From Chloroflexi bacterium RBG_16_68_14 (GTDB lineage Bacteria > Chloroflexota > Dehalococcoidia > DSTF01 > RBG-16-68-14), in assembly GCA_001796995.1 (NCBI GenBank), contig MGOB01000058.1, positions 46,721-51,854 on the forward strand: a stretch of 5,134 bases of DNA. Direction: 5' to 3'. The notes beneath the pieces were generated by a model. It made no database searches. It was not told where the DNA came from and saw only the letters and a program-made list of their open reading frames with translations. Positions 1-5,134 of this stretch are shown one piece after another (within the stretch, counting starts at the first letter, position 1; every line of letters starts with the position of its first letter). Both the position numbers and the translations under genes were made by a program.

Positions 1-16
1 TCATGATGATCATCAT
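1..16 (-). CDS. Start of a downstream gene, possibly DAHP synthase (partial)
   Basis: An ATG on the minus strand at 16-14 overlaps the aroH stop codon in an ATGA junction and opens a frame that runs off the left edge. Only Met-Met-Ile-Ile-Met and the first base (A) of the next codon are present. The 4-nt overlap matches the other junctions of this operon, which supports a real start. The motif resembles the beginning of Thermotoga/Bacillus-type DAHP synthases (AroF/AroA-beta family), which commonly start Met-Ile-Ile-Val-Met-Lys-Pro-Gly. That enzyme condenses phosphoenolpyruvate and erythrose-4-phosphate at the head of the shikimate pathway and is often next to AroH. The product call rests on five residues plus context and is therefore tentative; the existence of a gene here is more secure than its identity. 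Confidence 0.4.
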
Positions 17-17
17 G
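2..17. repeat. 16-bp perfect palindrome at the aroH/next-gene junction
   Basis: CATGATGATCATCATG reads identically on both strands with no interruption. It covers the aroH TGA (15-13) and the ATG of the next gene (16-14). It may simply result from the Met-Met-Ile-Ile-Met codons, but it could also form a hairpin-like element or be a dimeric protein-binding site. No function is shown by the sequence. Confidence 0.5.
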
Positions 18-414
18 GCGATCTCGCCTCCATAGTTTCGTCCCGATTGTAGGCCCTGTCCGGACGGAGGACTTCCGCCCCCCGCAGGTAGACGTGCACC
101 AACTCGTGCGGCTCCTTCTCCGTGTTTACGTGGAGGAGGATGCGCAGGCACTTGGCCAGACTGCCGGGAACGTCCATCTCATGGCCGCAGAGGAGGGCGA
201 CATCCGTCCAGCCCAACCTGTTCGCGGCGACAGCGGGGAACTCGGCGCTGAGATCGCGCGTCGTGGTGAAGAAGGCGCTGGCCACGTCTGTCACCTGCAG
301 ATCGTTGGCCCGCATCAGCTCCACCAGGAGCTCCGTGGTGGCCTCGAGGATCGCCTCCGGGGTGTTGGCCTCGACCGTAGTGGCCCCGCGAATGCCCCGA
401 CAGCGCATACCCAT
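13..414 (-). CDS. aroH: Chorismate mutase, AroH class
   Basis: Converts chorismate to prephenate, the committed step towards phenylalanine and tyrosine, in the cytoplasm. The 133-residue length fits the small trimeric AroH fold (about 120-127 residues in Bacillus subtilis) and not the helical AroQ type. By recalled alignment with the B. subtilis enzyme, the active-site residues are present: Arg9 in RGIRGATTVE (Arg7), Phe59 (Phe57), Cys76 (Cys75), Glu79 (Glu78), Arg91 (Arg90), Tyr109 in HVYL (Tyr108) and Arg117 in VLRPD (Arg116). One difference is that the conserved Arg63 position reads Asn65-Arg66, with a one-residue deletion before LGW. The start chosen is the ATG at 414-412, with a GGGGG stretch (428-424) 9 nt upstream; an ATG two codons later is the alternative. 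The stop overlaps the next start. It lies 135 bp after trpA, so it is probably cotranscribed or driven from that spacer. Confidence 0.93.
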   Translation of the reverse strand: MGMRCRGIRGATTVEANTPEAILEATTELLVELMRANDLQVTDVASAFFTTTRDLSAEFPAVAANRLGWTDVALLCGHEMDVPGSLAKCLRILLHVNTEKEPHELVHVYLRGAEVLRPDRAYNRDETMEARSP

Positions 415-438
415 ACCGGCCGACCCCCGCCGTCCCGG

Positions 439-473
439 CTCCTGGCCTAGCGGCCAAAGGCGCCGGCCAGGAG
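439..473 (-). promoter_or_regulatory. 9-bp inverted repeat upstream of aroH
   Basis: CTCCTGGCC at 439-447 is a perfect inverted copy of GGCCAGGAG at 465-473, with a 17-nt loop that contains a minor GCC-AAA-GGC stem at 453-461. In the minus-strand transcript the stem ends about 10 nt before the GGGGG motif that precedes the aroH start, so it could affect ribosome loading or RNA stability. No U-run follows, so it is not called a terminator. Role unknown. Confidence 0.4.
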
Positions 474-495
474 ACCAGAGACATAAGCGCCGGCC

Positions 496-522
496 GCGGG
501 GCCAGGTCCCGCCTTAGGCGGG
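496..522 (-). other. Two mutually exclusive short hairpins after trpA
   Basis: CCCGCC (508-513), TTA, GGCGGG (517-522) is a perfect 6-bp stem with a 3-nt loop, about 28 nt past the trpA stop. The same CCCGC can instead pair with GCGGG at 496-500 across a 7-nt loop, so only one hairpin can form at a time. Such stems are found both as terminators lacking a U-tract in GC-rich genomes and by chance. The call is limited to the structure. Confidence 0.35.
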
Positions 523-549
523 TTCACGCAACTCGTGTGCGTTGCGGCG

Positions 550-1377
550 CTAAGTCCTGGCCTCCCTTCGGCCGGTGAGCACCTCCACATATTCCCTCAC
601 CCTCACTTCCCGTTCATCTCGAGGCGAGGCCTCGATGACGTCAACGATAGCGCTGCCGACGATGGCGGCGTCCGCTTGGCCACGGAGCGCTTCCACATGC
701 TCCCGACGGGAGATGCCGAAGCCCACCGCCAGCGACAGCTCTGTCTGCCGCCGCACCCGCTGGAGGAACGCCCCCAGGTCTGGGGGCAGCGCCTCCCGGG
801 CGCCCGTCACTCCGGCCACGCTCACGCAGTAGAGGAAGCCGGAGGCTTGCCGCGCGGCCAGGGCGATGCGCTCGTCGGTGGAGGTCGGCGCCAGGAGGGG
901 GATCAGGTCTAATCCCCCGGCCCGACACCGGGCCGCTAGCTCCCCCGCCTCCTCCGGCGGCACATCGACGGCGATGAGGCCGTCTACTCCAGCCGCGGCG
1001 GCATCCTGGACAAACACATCCTGCCCGTAGGCGAGGATGGGATTGTAGTATGTCATAACGATAAGGGGGATGACAACCCCTTTGTTACGCAATTCCCTCA
1101 CCAGCTTCAGGCAGCGGCCTGTGGTCATCCCCGCCTCCAGCGCCCGCCAGCTAGCCCGCTGGATGGTAGCCCCGTCCGCCAGCGGGTCCGAGAAGGGGAC
1201 CCCCAGCTCGATGGCGTCGGCGCCGCCGTCCACCAGCGCCCGCACCAGGCCGGGCGTGGCCTCCGGCTCCGGGTAGCCGGCGGTGAGGTAGGCGATGAGC
1301 GCCACCCGGCCCTCGCTGCGGGCGCGGGCCAGCGCCTGCCCGATGCGTCCCGGCGAGCGCTTCCCTGCCCGGCCCAT
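550..1377 (-). CDS. trpA: Tryptophan synthase alpha subunit
   Basis: Cleaves indole-3-glycerol phosphate to glyceraldehyde-3-phosphate and indole, which passes to TrpB in the alpha2-beta2 complex. About 275 residues with a complete TIM-barrel family pattern: the signature IELGVPFSDPLADG carries catalytic Glu57 and Asp68 (Glu49 and Asp60 of Escherichia coli), MTYYNPILAYG follows near residues 108-118, Tyr183 in LYCVSVAGVTG matches Tyr175, and the phosphate-binding loops VGFGIS (about 218-223) and VGSAIV (about 240-245) are present. The start is taken at ATG 1377-1375, giving a TGATG overlap with the preceding CPBP gene; GTG at 1380-1378 (GTGA overlap) is equally plausible and adds one residue. 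A GGGGA stretch lies 8-11 nt upstream. The gene is intact, and translational coupling is to a CPBP gene and not, as is usual, to trpB. The stop is TAG. Confidence 0.97.
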   Translation of the reverse strand: MGRAGKRSPGRIGQALARARSEGRVALIAYLTAGYPEPEATPGLVRALVDGGADAIELGVPFSDPLADGATIQRASWRALEAGMTTGRCLKLVRELRNKGVVIPLIVMTYYNPILAYGQDVFVQDAAAAGVDGLIAVDVPPEEAGELAARCRAGGLDLIPLLAPTSTDERIALAARQASGFLYCVSVAGVTGAREALPPDLGAFLQRVRRQTELSLAVGFGISRREHVEALRGQADAAIVGSAIVDVIEASPRDEREVRVREYVEVLTGRREART

Positions 1378-2102
1378 CACGAGCCGTTCCCCGCAAGGGA
1401 GGCGAGGACAGCGAAGCTCACCAGGTTAAAGATGAAGTGGGTACCGATGCTGGGCCAGAGGGAGCCGGTGCGGTAGTAGAGCCAGGCCAGCAGCACGCCG
1501 ACGGCGCCGAAGGGCACCACTAGCCCAACGGTGTCCGGCCCGGTGATGTGGAAGGCGCCGAAGAGGAGGCCACTCACCACCATGGCTCCGCCCAGGCCGA
1601 AGGGCCGGAGCAGCCCGGCGAAGACGAAGCCCCGGAAGAAGATCTCCTCCGCCAGGGGCGCCACCAGGACGGTGACCGCTCCGGCCAGGGGAAGCACCAT
1701 CCGGCTCTCGAAGAGGTCCTCGATGTCCTGCTCCGGCGCGTCCGCGCCCACCGACGTCAGCACCGCGGTGTAGACGATGATGCTCACGTGGGCGACCGCC
1801 GCCGCCACCAGGGGCAGCCACCAGAGGCCGCGGTCGAAGGGGCGCAGGCCCAGCGCCGCCCAGGGGAGGCGGTAGCGCCACAGCGAGAGCCCCGCCGCCA
1901 GCCCGATGAGCACCAGGTCGAGGACAAGGGTGAAGATGAGGCCGGTGACGATCTCGCCGTCGCTCAGCTCTTCCGGCGCGCCCTGGGCTATCGCGAGGCC
2001 AAGGGACGACCCCCAGAGGAGCAGCGGTAGCGCGAGGGCGAGCAGGACGGCGGGGATGCCCCAGGGCTTGGGCGCGATCCCCGTCGGCGAAGCCTCAGTC
2101 AT
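1377..2102 (-). CDS. CPBP-family intramembrane metalloprotease homologue
   Basis: A hydrophobic polytopic membrane protein of about 241 residues with the three signatures of the CPBP (CaaX protease and bacteriocin-processing, Abi) family: EEIFFR at residues 152-157, FGAFH at 181-185 and HFIFN at 222-226. The paired glutamates and the two histidines are the expected catalytic/metal-site residues, so an active intramembrane protease is likely; the substrate is unknown. Hydrophobic segments begin near residue 15 and recur about six to eight times. The start is uncertain: ATG at 2102 has GGAG 12 nt upstream and its downstream codons have the GC-rich third positions of the operon; ATG at 2147 and GTG at 2207 (GTGA overlap with the hydrolase stop) would add 15 or 35 polar residues. 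The family is found in bacteriocin immunity and prenyl-protein processing, but nothing here indicates either. Its stop overlaps the trpA start. Confidence 0.88.
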   Translation of the reverse strand: MTEASPTGIAPKPWGIPAVLLALALPLLLWGSSLGLAIAQGAPEELSDGEIVTGLIFTLVLDLVLIGLAAGLSLWRYRLPWAALGLRPFDRGLWWLPLVAAAVAHVSIIVYTAVLTSVGADAPEQDIEDLFESRMVLPLAGAVTVLVAPLAEEIFFRGFVFAGLLRPFGLGGAMVVSGLLFGAFHITGPDTVGLVVPFGAVGVLLAWLYYRTGSLWPSIGTHFIFNLVSFAVLASLAGNGS

Positions 2103-2203
2103 CGACGCTGGCGTCTCCAAAGCGCTCCCTTCTCGTTCCCATGCCATTGTTGCGGATCGGGCGCGGCTAGGCCACCGCCACAGCGTCGGCGAGGAGGCTC
2201 CAC

Positions 2204-3058
2204 TCACCTACCCAGCAGGAACTCCCACACGACGGCCAGGAAGGGTTCAAGCTGGTCGTGGTGCACCCAGTGGCCAGCGCCCTGGATGACCACCGAGCGG
2301 TAGCTGTGGAAGGCGCTGGCGCGGCCGTCCTCCTCCGGGTCGCCCGCCCAGCTCTCATCGCCCCGCACCAGCAGCACCGGGCAGCGGATCTGGTTCCAGA
2401 TCTCCCGCGCGTCCTCGACGTTGAACTCGTAGGGGGAGTGGATGCGCACGAAGTTATCGAACTTCCAGGTGTAGGTGCCGTCCTCGTTGCGCCGGGCGCC
2501 GTGGATAGTCAGGTGGCGCGCCATCTCCGGCGTCAGGTGCGGGTTCTCCTCCTCCATGCGGGCGACGGCGGCTTCGATGGAAGGGTAGTGACGGGGCGTG
2601 CGCCGCTCCATCTCCCGCATGTGGGGGATCCACTCGCGCATGCGTATGTGGGCCGGCCGGTGCTGCATCGTGCGCGGCCCCAGCCCCTCGATGGAGACGA
2701 CCTTCGCCACCCGGTCCGGGAAGACGCCGGCGTACTGGAGGGCGATGCCCCCGCCCAGGGAGTGGCCGATGATGGTGAGCGGGTCGCGGTCGATGACGTC
2801 CGCCAGCGCGGCGATGTCCAGCACGAAGTCGGGCATGCTGTACTGCCCGCCGATGGCCCAGTCGCTGTCGCCGTGGCCGCGCAGGTCGGGCGCGTACACG
2901 CAGTAGTGCTCGACCAGCGCCTCGGCCACCGGGTCCCAGCTCCGGGCGTGGTCGCGGCCGCCGTGGATGAGGAGCAGGGGCGGCTTCGATTCGTCGCCCC
3001 AAACGGCGTAGTGCAGCTTCAGCCGCTGCGATTGGTAGAAGCGGGATTCCGGCTCGAT
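2204..3058 (-). CDS. Alpha/beta-fold hydrolase with apparent ATC start
   Basis: A probable cytoplasmic serine hydrolase of 284 residues when read from the ATC at 3058-3056. Features in order: strand LLLIHGG with oxyanion residues His32-Gly33-Gly34, the YAPDLRGHGDSDW motif (55-67), nucleophile elbow GHSLGG with Ser100, a cap region (about 130-215), LLVRGDES with the likely acid Asp234, and GAGHWVHHD with His263. The triad is complete. The GTG at 2929-2927 is the first canonical start, but using it would remove the first beta strands and the oxyanion motif. Upstream of it there is no ATG, GTG or TTG in frame back to the TAG at 3070-3068, while AGGAGG ends 5 nt before the ATC. A start there gives an N-terminus with the sequence EPESRFYQSQRLKLHY, like related proteins as I recall them. 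Substrate is unknown; lipases, epoxide hydrolases, haloperoxidase-like and C-C bond hydrolases share these motifs. Confidence 0.85.
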   Translation of the reverse strand: MEPESRFYQSQRLKLHYAVWGDESKPPLLLIHGGRDHARSWDPVAEALVEHYCVYAPDLRGHGDSDWAIGGQYSMPDFVLDIAALADVIDRDPLTIIGHSLGGGIALQYAGVFPDRVAKVVSIEGLGPRTMQHRPAHIRMREWIPHMREMERRTPRHYPSIEAAVARMEEENPHLTPEMARHLTIHGARRNEDGTYTWKFDNFVRIHSPYEFNVEDAREIWNQIRCPVLLVRGDESWAGDPEEDGRASAFHSYRSVVIQGAGHWVHHDQLEPFLAVVWEFLLGR

Positions 3059-3063
3059 GGCGA

Positions 3064-3069
3064 CCTCCT
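3064..3069 (-). promoter_or_regulatory. Ribosome binding site for the hydrolase
   Basis: The minus strand reads AGGAGG, a perfect Shine-Dalgarno core, overlapping the last two bases of the GNAT gene's stop codon region. Five bases (TCGCC) separate it from the ATC at 3058-3056. It is the strongest such site seen in the window and decides the hydrolase start, although the codon it points to is not a standard initiator. Confidence 0.7.
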
Positions 3070-3616
3070 ACTCCTTCGGCGGGGCGATGCGCTTCGCCAG
3101 GTAGATATCGGGCTTGCCGAAGCCGTTGGCGTCGGGCACCACGCCGACGATAACGTACCCGAGCTTCTGATAGAACTCGTACGCGTGCCCGCTGACGTTC
3201 CTGATGCGCCTGACGTGCTCCAGCGGGTCAGGGTAAAGGTCGATGCCCGCCAGGCTGGTCTCGCCGCGCTCGTCATCGGCGCCGACGAAGAGGGTGTTGC
3301 CGCCGCGCTCGCGCACGCGCCCCTCCAGGTCGGCCACCAGCGCCCGGCCGATGCCCTGGCGCTGCCGCTCGCGCCTGACGACCAGTGGGTGCAGCTCCCA
3401 CACGTGGCCGCGGTAGCGCTCCAGCCCGCCAACCCAGCCCAGCACCGCCTCGCCCTCCAGCGCGATGCGGCTGATCCGGCCCGGCGCCAGCGACTCGCGC
3501 ACCTCCTGGAGGGCCGCCTCCATCGTGGGCCAGCCCTCGGGAAGCAGCTCGACTAGCAGCGCCGCAGCCTGTTGTACCGCCGACTCATTCTCCGCCGTCA
3601 AGTCGATAATACGCAC
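3068..3616 (-). CDS. GNAT-family N-acetyltransferase, AAC(6')-like
   Basis: A complete GNAT-fold acetyltransferase of 182 residues. The acetyl-CoA-binding motif A is clear: LHPLVVRRERQRQGIGRAL, with Gln85-x-x-Gly88-x-Gly90. Further on, the stretches SLAGIDLYPDPLEH (121-134), HAYEFYQKLGYVIVG (144-158) and PDANGFGKPDIYLAKR (161-176) resemble proteins commonly annotated as aminoglycoside 6'-N-acetyltransferases; this is recalled similarity, not a search result. The true acceptor is unknown, and many such chromosomal proteins do not confer resistance. The GTG at 3616-3614 is the first canonical start after trpB, giving a 5-nt gap, but its spacing to GGAG (3634-3631) is 14 nt. The same GGAG stands 5 nt before an ATA (3625-3623) that overlaps the trpB stop, which would add three residues. 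The TAG stop is in the same frame as the hydrolase that follows. Confidence 0.88.
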   Translation of the reverse strand: MRIIDLTAENESAVQQAAALLVELLPEGWPTMEAALQEVRESLAPGRISRIALEGEAVLGWVGGLERYRGHVWELHPLVVRRERQRQGIGRALVADLEGRVRERGGNTLFVGADDERGETSLAGIDLYPDPLEHVRRIRNVSGHAYEFYQKLGYVIVGVVPDANGFGKPDIYLAKRIAPPKE

Positions 3617-3621
3617 CGCCT

Positions 3622-4929
3622 TTATGTCAACTCCACGCCCAGCGCCTTGGCTACCGTCTCCATGTCCTTGTCGCCCCGACCGGAGAGGCACACCAGGACG
3701 ATGCTGTCCTGCGGCAAGGCCGGCGCCAGCTTGGCCACATGGGCGATGGCGTGGGCCGGCTCCAGGGCGGGGATGATCCCCTCCGTCTCGCTCAGCAGGC
3801 GGAAGGCGTCCAGCGCCTCCTGGTCGGTGCAGGCCACGTACTGGGCGCGGCCGCTCTCCTTGTAGAAGGCGTGCTCCGGCCCCACGCCGGGGTAGTCGAG
3901 CCCGGCCGAGATGCTGTGCGTCTCCTCGATCTGGCCGTGCTCGTCCTGGAGCAGGTAGGAGTAGGAGCCGTGGAGCACCCCAGGCCGGCCAGCGGCGAGG
4001 CTGGCGGCGTGGCGGCTCGTGGCTAGCCCCTCACCAGCAGCCTCCACGCCGATAAAGCGCACCGAGGCGTCGTGGTAGAAGGGGTGGAAGAGGCCGATAG
4101 CGTTCGACCCGCCGCCCACGCAGGCGACGGCGTAGTCCGGCAGCCTGCCCTCTACGGCCAGGAGCTGCTCGCGCGCCTCCCTGCCGATGACCGACTGGAA
4201 CTCGCGCACCATGAGCGGGTACGGGTGGGGGCCCACGCAGCTCCCGAGCAGGTAGTGGGTGGTCTGGACGTTGGTCACCCAGTCGCGGATCGCCTCGTTG
4301 ATGGCGTCCTTCAGGGTGCGGCTGCCGCTCTCGACCACCCGCACCTCGGCGCCCAGCAGCTTCATGCGGAAGACGTTGAGCGCCTGCCGTCGCACGTCCT
4401 CCGCCCCCATGTAGACGATGCACTCCTGGCCCAGCATGGCGCAGACGGTCGCCGTGGCGACGCCGTGCTGGCCGGCGCCCGTCTCGGCGATGATCCGCTG
4501 CTTGCCCAGCCGGCGCGCCAGCAGCCCCTGGCCCAGCGCATTGTTGATCTTGTGGGCGCCGGTGTGGGCCAGGTCCTCGCGCTTCAGGTAGACGCGCACC
4601 GCAGGGCGCCCGTCCGGGAGCGCGCCTGCCAGGCGCTTCGACAGGTTCTCGGCGAGGTAGAGGGGCGTGGGCCGGCCGGCGTAGTCGCGGAGCAGGGCGT
4701 CCAGCTCCTGGCGGAACGCGGGGTCGCCCTGGGCTTCGACGAAGGCGCGCTCCAGCTCGCCCAGGGCGGTCATCAGCGTCTCCGGCACGAAGCGCCCGCC
4801 GAACGGGCCGAAGCGCCCGCGAGCGTCGGGGAGAGCGGCTGCTCCCGAACCCGACGGTGAAAGCTCTGCCCCTCCGCGCACCGGGCGCAAGGCTAGACGA
4901 GGCTGGTCTTTCGAAGGGCGCCGCGTCAT
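3622..4929 (-). CDS. trpB: Tryptophan synthase beta subunit
   Basis: PLP enzyme joining indole and serine to make tryptophan, partner of TrpA. 435 residues with all family hallmarks: GRFGPFGGRFVPETL (38-52), the PLP lysine Lys127 in HTGAHKINN, catalytic Glu149 in AETGAGQHG, the phosphate-binding loop GGGSN (272-276), HSISAGLDYPGVGPEH (338-353) and SGRGDKD (416-422). This is the standard TrpB1 type; the features of TrpB2 are not seen. The ATG at 4929-4927 is chosen because it forms an ATGA overlap with the trpF stop, a typical coupled start. It gives about 37 Ser/Gly/Arg-rich residues before the conserved core, longer than the few residues usual in TrpB (about 390-400 residues in total). No better internal ATG exists in that extension. 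The gene is intact and ends with TAA just before the GNAT gene, not trpA. Confidence 0.97.
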   Translation of the reverse strand: MTRRPSKDQPRLALRPVRGGAELSPSGSGAAALPDARGRFGPFGGRFVPETLMTALGELERAFVEAQGDPAFRQELDALLRDYAGRPTPLYLAENLSKRLAGALPDGRPAVRVYLKREDLAHTGAHKINNALGQGLLARRLGKQRIIAETGAGQHGVATATVCAMLGQECIVYMGAEDVRRQALNVFRMKLLGAEVRVVESGSRTLKDAINEAIRDWVTNVQTTHYLLGSCVGPHPYPLMVREFQSVIGREAREQLLAVEGRLPDYAVACVGGGSNAIGLFHPFYHDASVRFIGVEAAGEGLATSRHAASLAAGRPGVLHGSYSYLLQDEHGQIEETHSISAGLDYPGVGPEHAFYKESGRAQYVACTDQEALDAFRLLSETEGIIPALEPAHAIAHVAKLAPALPQDSIVLVCLSGRGDKDMETVAKALGVELT

Positions 4930-5134
4930 GAGACCACCGCCCCCTTCGCCGCTGAGACGAAGGCGCGGATCTTGGCTGCGTCCTTGGCGCCGTCCGTCTC
5001 CACCCCGCTCGAGACGTCCACCGCCCACGGCCGCACCTGGCGCACCGCGTCCGCCACGTTCTCCGGCGTGAGGCCGCCGGCCAGCCACACCGGCAACCGG
5101 GCGGCGATCTCGGCGGCGGACGCGCGGTCGTAGA
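4926..5134 (-). CDS. trpF: Phosphoribosylanthranilate isomerase (3' part)
   Basis: The last 68 codons of a frame that enters from the right edge and ends in TGA at 4928-4926. TrpF converts N-(5'-phosphoribosyl)anthranilate to CdRP by an Amadori rearrangement. Visible are VWLAGGLTPENVADAV followed by PWAVDVSSGVETDGAKD and the C-terminal KIRAFV helix. These are the last phosphate-binding strands of the TIM barrel (AGGL and DVSSGVE) and are highly characteristic of the family. The catalytic Cys and Asp lie upstream, outside the window. The frame ends soon after the last helix, so it is a free-standing TrpF or the C-terminal half of a TrpCF fusion; the missing N-terminus prevents deciding. It overlaps trpB by 4 nt. 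Confidence 0.95.
   Translation of the reverse strand, partial: YDRASAAEIAARLPVWLAGGLTPENVADAVRQVRPWAVDVSSGVETDGAKDAAKIRAFVSAAKGAVVS

Larger units (their letters stand above)
415..549 (-). other. trpA-aroH spacer with competing inverted repeats
   Basis: This is the longest gene-free stretch of the window (135 bp). It is GC-rich and no credible coding frame crosses it. On the plus strand GGCCAGG occurs at 465-471 and 500-506; its complement CCTGGCC occurs at 441-447 and again at 556-562, inside the last trpA codons. GCGCCGGCC is directly repeated at 460-468 and 487-495. In minus-strand RNA this gives four segments in which the first and the last can each pair with either middle one. No poly-U tract follows any stem, so an ordinary intrinsic terminator is not supported. 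No -10/-35 pair was recognised. It may be a regulatory or processing region, or GC-rich coincidence. Confidence 0.4.

Noticed and set aside
1063..1086. AAGGGG / CCCCTT inverted repeat followed by TTGTT on the plus strand, resembling a terminator.
   Set aside because: It is inside conserved trpA coding sequence, the stem is only 6 bp, and no plus-strand gene precedes it.
2103..2203. Possible promoter or small gene between the hydrolase and the CPBP gene.
   Set aside because: No -10/-35 pair or separate coding signal was found; the stretch is best explained as a short spacer or an N-terminal extension of the CPBP protein. A small GACGC/GCGTC stem at 2104-2115 is too short to call.
2204..2929. 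A shorter hydrolase model starting at GTG 2929.
   Set aside because: It would lack the first beta strands and the HGG oxyanion motif, which are present in frame upstream together with a perfect Shine-Dalgarno sequence.
2258..3556. A 432-codon open frame on the plus strand opposite the hydrolase and GNAT genes.
   Set aside because: Its translation is Val/Ala/Leu/Asp/Arg-rich without any recognisable motif, while the opposite strand encodes two proteins with complete catalytic motifs. Long antisense frames are expected in GC-rich genes.
1377..3616. The GNAT-hydrolase-CPBP trio as a bacteriocin, antibiotic-resistance or defence module.
   Set aside because: The families occur in such settings, but there is no precursor peptide, transporter, toxin or mobile element here, so the function cannot be claimed from the sequence.
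3606..3630. TTGACA (3630-3625) and TATTAT (3611-3606) on the minus strand, resembling a promoter at the trpB-GNAT junction.
   Set aside because: The spacing is 13 bp, far from the usual 16-18 bp, and the elements fall in coding sequence at a tight operon junction.
4072..4860. A 262-codon plus-strand frame opposite trpB.
   Set aside because: It is the antisense shadow of a fully conserved trpB and has no family signature.

Overview
This is a GC-rich bacterial window in which every supportable gene lies on the minus strand, so transcription runs from the right edge to the left. It reads as one compact tryptophan/aromatic amino-acid operon. In transcription order the genes are: the 3' end of trpF (right edge to 4926), trpB (4929-3622), a GNAT acetyltransferase (3616-3068), an alpha/beta hydrolase (3058-2204), a CPBP-family membrane protease homologue (about 2102-1377), trpA (1377-550), a 135-bp spacer, an AroH-class chorismate mutase (414-13), and the first codons of a further gene at the left edge that may be a DAHP synthase. 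No rRNA, tRNA, insertion sequence, CRISPR array or convincing promoter is visible. No gene-free stretch exceeds 300 bases.

The biochemistry is coherent. TrpF, TrpB and TrpA carry out the last steps of tryptophan synthesis. AroH sends chorismate towards prephenate (Phe/Tyr), and a DAHP synthase, if that is the next gene, would feed the whole shikimate route. The unusual part is the middle: trpB and trpA, whose products form one complex, are separated by three genes with no known role in tryptophan synthesis. Junctions are tight: ATGA at trpF/trpB, 5 nt or an ATAA overlap at trpB/GNAT, 9 nt at GNAT/hydrolase, 1-4 nt at CPBP/trpA, and ATGA at aroH/next gene. This implies one transcript with translational coupling.

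The taxon cannot be fixed from sequence alone. High GC, a monofunctional AroH-type chorismate mutase inside a trp operon, a free-standing TrpF, and hydrolase and acetyltransferase sequences that resemble (from memory) Chloroflexota proteins suggest a Chloroflexota-like or other deep-branching thermophile or soil/aquatic lineage. This is a low-confidence inference.

Four points deserve a second look. The hydrolase has a perfect Shine-Dalgarno sequence placed before an ATC codon and no canonical start that preserves its fold. Three foreign genes split trpB from trpA. The trpA-aroH spacer carries repeated complementary 7-mers that permit mutually exclusive RNA pairings. A 16-bp perfect palindrome covers the aroH stop and the next gene's start.
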